A stretch of DNA of 64,000 bases from Bacteroidota bacterium (GTDB lineage Bacteria; Bacteroidota; Bacteroidia; Chitinophagales; Chitinophagaceae), in contig JAGWRO010000024.1 in assembly GCA_028876495.1 (NCBI GenBank), positions 1-64,000 of the forward strand, in the 5' to 3' direction. This document shows positions 58,874 to 64,000 of this stretch, piece by piece. A program made the translations under genes and the position numbers. Under the pieces are notes generated by a model that saw nothing but the letters and a program-made list of their open reading frames with translations, was not told the DNA's origin and made no database searches. Position 1 is the first letter of the stretch. The number at the start of each line of letters is the position of its first letter.

Positions 58874-59317
58874 TTATTTTACGATTGCATCGGTTGATTT
58901 ATAAGCCAATGCATAATTTTTAATTTGTTTGATCATTGATAACAAGCCATTGGAGCGGGTTTGAGCCAAATGCGACATCATGCCAATGTCTTTTAAAAAA
59001 TCAAGTTTAGCTCCTAAAATTTCATCGGGAGTATTTCCTGACAATACTTTAATCAACATACTGATCAGGCCTTTCACAATCACTGCATCACTGTCTGCTT
59101 TATAATAAATCTTTCCATCTTTAAACTCAGAAGTGAGCCACACCGTTGACTGGCATCCTTTAATAATGTTCCCAGGAACTTTATATTTATCATCCAAAGG
59201 CTCAAGCTTTTTTCCAAGGTCGATGATGTATTCATATTTTTCTTCCCAGGTATCGAACAAAGAAAATTCTTCTACAATCTCTTCTTCCCTTTCTTTTATG
59301 GTTTTGTTTTCATTCAT
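58874..59317 (-). CDS. sufE: Fe-S assembly SufE
   Basis: DTWEEKYEYIIDLGKKLEPLDDKYK, IKGCQSTVWL. Confidence 0.95.
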   Translation of the reverse strand: MNENKTIKEREEEIVEEFSLFDTWEEKYEYIIDLGKKLEPLDDKYKVPGNIIKGCQSTVWLTSEFKDGKIYYKADSDAVIVKGLISMLIKVLSGNTPDEILGAKLDFLKDIGMMSHLAQTRSNGLLSMIKQIKNYALAYKSTDAIVK

Positions 59318-60576
59318 TACGTTAGCATTTTAATTGCTTTTTTTATTGCCACCACTAATCTGTCTACTTCTTCTTTTGTATTATACATAGCAAAGGATGC
59401 ACGAACTGTTCCCGGAACTCCAAATCTTGCCATAAGCGGCTGAGTGCAATGGTGGCCGGTTCTTACAGCGATTCCCTGGTTGTCAAGCAACACCCCAATA
59501 TCCTGCGGGTGTATATTTTTTATCACAAAAGAAATAACGCTTACTTTATTTTTTGCTGTACCGATGATCCGCAAACCATCAATAGCGCTTATTTGCTCTG
59601 TTGCATATTTCAACAAAGCATTTTCGTGATTCCTGATAATATCTTTTTTGGTTTCCGTTACAAAATCCAGTGCCACTTTTAAAGCGATTGTATCAGCAAT
59701 GTTAGGCGTGCCGGCCTCGTATTTATAAGGCAGCTCACTAAAAGTTGTCTTTTCGAAAGTTACTTCTTTGATCATTTCACCACCACCCATAAACACCGGC
59801 ATTTCTTCAAGAATTTTCTTTTTACCATACAACACACCAACTCCTGTTGGCCCGTAAACTTTATGACCTGAAAAAGCAAAAAAATCACAATCCATTTCCT
59901 GAACATCAATATCCAAATGAACGGTTGATTGTGCTCCATCCACAAAAACCAAAGCGCCAACTTTATGCGCTTCATCAATAATTTCCCTTACCGGGTTCAC
60001 GGTTCCCAGAGAATTGGAAACATGAACAATTGAGACCAGTTTTGTTTTTGAAGAAAGTAATTTTTTATATCCGATAGCTATCGGATCATCCATCATCAAT
60101 TCACCTTCATCACTTATTGGAATCACTTTTAATATTGCCTTTTTTTCTTCACAAAGAATTTGCCAGGGAACTATGTTGGAATGATGTTCCATTCCGGAAA
60201 TAATAATCTCATCTCCTTCTGAAATATTTTTTCTTCCCCATGTATAAGCCACCAAATTCACGCCTTCGGTGGTACCTCTTGTAAAAATAATTTCATCTGT
60301 TGATTTCGCATTGATGAAATCCTTCACCGTTTTCCTTGTTGCTTCATACGCTGCTGTTGCTTCTTCTGCCAGTGTGTGAATCCCGCGGTGGATGTTAGCA
60401 TTATAATTTGAATAGTAATAATTCAATGCATCAATAACAGCCTGCGGCTTTTGAGAAGTGGCAGCGTTATCCAAATAAACCATCAACTGGTTATTCACTT
60501 CGCGCTCAAGAATCGGAAAAGATTTCCTGATCTCGTTTACATCAAAAGTCGGTTTTATCGTAGTGGTTGTTTCCAT
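59317..60576 (-). CDS. sufS: Cysteine desulfurase SufS
   Basis: YLDNAATSQKP, FSGHKVYGPTGVGVLYG, RTGHHCTQPLM. Confidence 0.97.
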   Translation of the reverse strand: METTTTIKPTFDVNEIRKSFPILEREVNNQLMVYLDNAATSQKPQAVIDALNYYYSNYNANIHRGIHTLAEEATAAYEATRKTVKDFINAKSTDEIIFTRGTTEGVNLVAYTWGRKNISEGDEIIISGMEHHSNIVPWQILCEEKKAILKVIPISDEGELMMDDPIAIGYKKLLSSKTKLVSIVHVSNSLGTVNPVREIIDEAHKVGALVFVDGAQSTVHLDIDVQEMDCDFFAFSGHKVYGPTGVGVLYGKKKILEEMPVFMGGGEMIKEVTFEKTTFSELPYKYEAGTPNIADTIALKVALDFVTETKKDIIRNHENALLKYATEQISAIDGLRIIGTAKNKVSVISFVIKNIHPQDIGVLLDNQGIAVRTGHHCTQPLMARFGVPGTVRASFAMYNTKEEVDRLVVAIKKAIKMLT

Positions 60577-60580
60577 GATT

Positions 60581-61915
60581 TTATTCCTCCGTATTTACTT
60601 CTGAAAGCCTTTCGGTTATTAACTCTTCAGCATATTCGCGCAGGGGTTCAATTTTAATTTGTTCCACAATATTTGATGCGAATGCCTGTAACAACATGGC
60701 CTGCGCGTGCTCTTTTGAAATGCCTCTTGCTCTTAAATAAAACAAAGCTTCTTCATCCAATCTTCCGACAGTACAACCGTGAGAACATTTTACATCATCT
60801 GCATAAATCTCGAGTTGCGGCTTGCTGTTCACACTGGCATTATCGCTCAATAAAATATTGTTATTACTTTGATAGGCATTTGTTTTTTGTGCATCAGGCC
60901 TTACGAAAATTTTACCGCTAAATACGCCCGTTGCACTACCATCAATAACCCCTTTATACAATTCATTACTGAAACAATTCGGCATTTTATTATCAACCAA
61001 TGTATGATTATCTACATGACTTTTCCCTTTAAGCAAATACAAGCCATACATGTGAGCTTCGTTACCCGCTGCTTCCATAATAATATTAGTATTGTTCCTG
61101 ATGGTGCCACCATTTAAAGAAATTACAAGTGTATGGGCAAAACTTTTTCCGATTTGCCGCACATGAGTAGTGGCTACCTGGCTTGCCGTTGTCTTGTCAT
61201 TTTGAATTTTATAATATTCAAGTATTGCATCTTTATTTACCACTATTTCAAATACCTCATTGGTGAAACTATCCATTGAGCCAATGGTCTTATAACTTTC
61301 TACAATCTGCAATTTTGAACGTTCATCTATAAATACCAGGCTGCGGGGCTGCGATAAAATATGATTGTCTCCCGCATCCAAAATATGATATAAATAAACC
61401 GGGTTAGTAACCTCCTGCTTTTTATTCACATAAATAAAAACACCGCCATAAATAAACGAGGTGTTGAGTGCATGAATTCCATCGTTGATAAAAAGGTTGC
61501 TTTTGCCCAGGTGTTCTTTAACTATTTCCTTATAATCCCCGTTCTCAGCTTCTTCCAAAGGCATAATAACTATCTGCTCAGAAGAAGAACGAATGGCAGA
61601 AAGTTCAACTACAAATTTACCGTTTACAAATACCAATTCATTTGCATTTTCAAATCCCGGCAACCGCATTTCATCAATGTCATCTTTCATAACCGGCAAT
61701 TGATTTTTATCTTCAGTAAGCTTATATTCTTTATGAAATAAGTTGCTTACACTTGCGCCACTATATTTCCATTCTTCATTTTTATGAGTAGGAAGCCCTT
61801 TATCACTAAAATTTGAGAAGCCTTCTTTTCTTAACCGGCTTAAAAAAGCATCCGGATTTGAAGACTGAAGTTCGTTAAACTTTTCGCCGAAATATTGTAA
61901 TTTAATTTGGTCCAT
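60581..61915 (-). CDS. sufD: Fe-S assembly SufD
   Basis: SKPQLEIYADDVKCSHGCTVGRLDEEALFYLRARGI; start likely MDQIKLQYF at 61915. Confidence 0.95.
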   Translation of the reverse strand: MDQIKLQYFGEKFNELQSSNPDAFLSRLRKEGFSNFSDKGLPTHKNEEWKYSGASVSNLFHKEYKLTEDKNQLPVMKDDIDEMRLPGFENANELVFVNGKFVVELSAIRSSSEQIVIMPLEEAENGDYKEIVKEHLGKSNLFINDGIHALNTSFIYGGVFIYVNKKQEVTNPVYLYHILDAGDNHILSQPRSLVFIDERSKLQIVESYKTIGSMDSFTNEVFEIVVNKDAILEYYKIQNDKTTASQVATTHVRQIGKSFAHTLVISLNGGTIRNNTNIIMEAAGNEAHMYGLYLLKGKSHVDNHTLVDNKMPNCFSNELYKGVIDGSATGVFSGKIFVRPDAQKTNAYQSNNNILLSDNASVNSKPQLEIYADDVKCSHGCTVGRLDEEALFYLRARGISKEHAQAMLLQAFASNIVEQIKIEPLREYAEELITERLSEVNTEE

Positions 61916-61933
61916 TTTTATTTTTTGAATCAA

Positions 61934-62698
61934 CTAAATAGCTGATGTTACATTCTGTTCTTCTTTAATAAAATCGTATCCTTTTTCTTCCAGTTCCAGC
62001 GCCAGTTCTTTAGTGCCGTTTTTTACAATTTTGCCATTCAGCAATACATGTACAAAATCAGGTTGCAAATAATCAAGTAAACGCTGATAGTGAGTGATCA
62101 CAATGATAGCGCGGTTTTCATCACGCAATTTATTTACACCACTGGCCACAATTCGAAGTGCATCAATATCAAGCCCCGAATCAGTTTCATCCAAAATGGT
62201 CAGTTTGGGTTCCAGCATCGCCATTTGAAAAATTTCATTTTTCTTTTTTTCACCACCTGAAAATCCTTCATTGATAGAACGGGTCAACAATGATTTATCA
62301 ATCTCAACAAGGTTCATTTTTTCCTTCATCAGCTTCATGAAGGATACAGCATCCAATGGTTCTTCACCATGATATTTCCTTTTTTCATTTAATGCAGTCT
62401 TGATGAAATTAACTGTGCTCACACCGGGAATTTCAACAGGATACTGAAAGGCAAGAAAAAGTCCTTCGCGTGCCCGATCTTCGGGTGATAATTCTAAAAT
62501 ATCTTTTCCGAGAAATTTCACAGATCCATCTGTAACCTCGTATTCTTCCCTTCCTGCCAAAACGGAAGCCAGCGTACTTTTGCCTGAACCATTGGGTCCC
62601 ATAATAGCATGTACCTCACCTGCCTTTACTTCAAGATTAATTCCCTTTAAAATTTCTTTTCCTTCTACGGATGCATGCAAATTTTTGATTGATAACAT
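61934..62698 (-). CDS. sufC: Fe-S assembly ATPase SufC
   Basis: GPNGSGKSTLASVLAG, FSGGEKKKNEIFQMAMLEPKLTILDETDSGLDIDAL. Confidence 0.98.
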   Translation of the reverse strand: MLSIKNLHASVEGKEILKGINLEVKAGEVHAIMGPNGSGKSTLASVLAGREEYEVTDGSVKFLGKDILELSPEDRAREGLFLAFQYPVEIPGVSTVNFIKTALNEKRKYHGEEPLDAVSFMKLMKEKMNLVEIDKSLLTRSINEGFSGGEKKKNEIFQMAMLEPKLTILDETDSGLDIDALRIVASGVNKLRDENRAIIVITHYQRLLDYLQPDFVHVLLNGKIVKNGTKELALELEEKGYDFIKEEQNVTSAI

Positions 62699-62879
62699 TT
62701 TCGTTTATTGATAATATTTAATAAAAGATTAGAGCCTCATCCCAACCCTTCTCCCAAGGGAGAAGGACACGCTCCAAAGACTATGCGTCGGGTTGTTTAA
62801 TTTTCCTCTTGAACATTGAATATTGAACATTGAATATTTTCTAATTCGTAATTCGTAATTTTTAATTTTTAATTGATAA

Positions 62880-64000
62880 TCATCCCACACTTCCTTCCAA
62901 ACTAATTGCCAACAACTTTTGTGCTTCCACTGCAAATTCCATCGGCAACTGGTTCATTACTTCTTTTGCAAAACCGGTAACGATCAATGCTACTGCAGCT
63001 TCTGTATCTATTCCGCGTTGTCGGCAATAAAACAACTGGTCTTCCCCAATTTTTGAAGTGGTTGCCTCGTGTTCAATTACGGCTGTATTATTTTTAGATT
63101 CGATGTAAGGAAACGTATGCGCGCCGCATTTATCACCCAGCAATAAAGAATCACACTGGGAATAATTTCTTGCGTTCAATGCATTTTTCCCGGCACGAAC
63201 CAACCCGCGATAACTGTTCTGGCTTTTGCCGGCAGAAATTCCTTTAGACACGATTCTGCTTCTTGTATTTTTCCCGATATGGATCATTTTGGTTCCGGTA
63301 TCGGCCTGCTGAAAATGATTCGTAAGTGCCACTGAATAAAATTCTCCGATAGAGTTATCGCCTTTCAAAATTACGCTTGGATATTTCCAGGTGATTGCTG
63401 AACCGGTTTCTACCTGCGACCAGGAAATTTTGGAATATTCGCCGCTGCAAATGCCGCGCTTGGTTACAAAATTATAAATACCGCCACGTCCCTGGTCATC
63501 GCCGGGGTACCAGTTTTGAACAGTTGAATATTTTATTTCAGCTTTGCGCATTGCCACCAGTTCTACAACGGCAGCATGCAACTGATTTTCATCGCGACGT
63601 GGCGCAGTACAACCTTCCAAATAACTAACATAAGATTCATCTTCTGCTACAATTAGTGTACGCTCAAATTGCCCCGAATTTTCTGTATTAATGCGGAAAT
63701 AAGTGGAGAGTTCCATCGGGCAACGAACGCCTTTTGGAATATAACAGAATGACCCGTCAGTAAAAACGGCTGAGTTTAAAGCCGCAAAATAATTATCAGT
63801 CATCGGCACTACAGACCCCAAATGTTTCTTCACCAACTCAGGATGATTCTGAATGGCTTCGCTCATGGAACAAAAAATAATTCCCACTTCAGCCAATTGC
63901 TTTTTAAATGAAGTCGCTACGGAAACGCTGTCCATAACCACATCCACCGCAACGCCCGTTAATCTTTTCTGTTCATTTATAGATATGCCCAGCTTTTCAA
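62880..64000 (-). CDS. sufB: Fe-S assembly SufB, 5' end beyond the window
   Basis: [34 protein letters not shown]; frame stays open to 64000 ([26 protein letters not shown]), so the tracked start at 63947 is internal. Confidence 0.97.
   Translation of the reverse strand, partial: EKLGISINEQKRLTGVAVDVVMDSVSVATSFKKQLAEVGIIFCSMSEAIQNHPELVKKHLGSVVPMTDNYFAALNSAVFTDGSFCYIPKGVRCPMELSTYFRINTENSGQFERTLIVAEDESYVSYLEGCTAPRRDENQLHAAVVELVAMRKAEIKYSTVQNWYPGDDQGRGGIYNFVTKRGICSGEYSKISWSQVETGSAITWKYPSVILKGDNSIGEFYSVALTNHFQQADTGTKMIHIGKNTRSRIVSKGISAGKSQNSYRGLVRAGKNALNARNYSQCDSLLLGDKCGAHTFPYIESKNNTAVIEHEATTSKIGEDQLFYCRQRGIDTEAAVALIVTGFAKEVMNQLPMEFAVEAQKLLAISLEGSVG

Noticed and set aside
1-64000. Mobile element, prophage, tRNA or rRNA genes
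   Set aside because: No transposase, integrase, phage structural gene or cloverleaf-like sequence recognised

Overview
The 64 kb window is a Bacteroidota chromosomal segment, probably Chitinophagaceae-like, judged from T9SS and CHU_C-type C-termini, a SusC/Oar-like receptor, TAnnTTTG-type promoters and LytTR signalling. I see no rRNA, tRNA, CRISPR array or intact transposase. Main blocks: a PIN toxin pair between dispersed repeats (0.2-1.5 kb); a NdpA-like gene with a duplicated 3' end (1.7-3.1 kb); a stress/sugar-phosphate locus with BaeRF-like, glucokinase, CapA, phosphoribosyltransferase, PRPP synthetase, APH-like and P-loop kinases and CysQ (5.4-14.9 kb); HipA-like/DUF3037; LytS/LytTR; GH3; pta-ackA; cytochrome c; a GloVer-repeat T9SS protein; a gene graveyard (35.2-38.8 kb); an RND efflux operon with a PII-like gene; an ars operon; GH18 and lectin/CHU_C proteins; an Oar-like receptor; and the suf operon, with sufB cut by the window edge. 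The strongest new signal is an apparent regulon. Eight promoters carry a TGA-N6-TCA (Crp/Fnr-like) site paired with a second, often degenerate, copy exactly 22 bp away. In most of them the proximal site is 33-34 bp upstream of a TAnnTTTG-like -7 box. These promoters precede pta-ackA, the PRPP synthetase operon, the cysQ/kinase operon, the BaeRF/glucokinase operon and a candidate sRNA that has its own terminator. Other signals are a 12-copy intergenic motif AAATC-N15-TTTACT, a ~110 bp leader duplicated exactly up to two unrelated start codons, and a ~107 bp palindromic element with GCATTTCAAAT termini. All positions were counted by hand and need to be confirmed by script.
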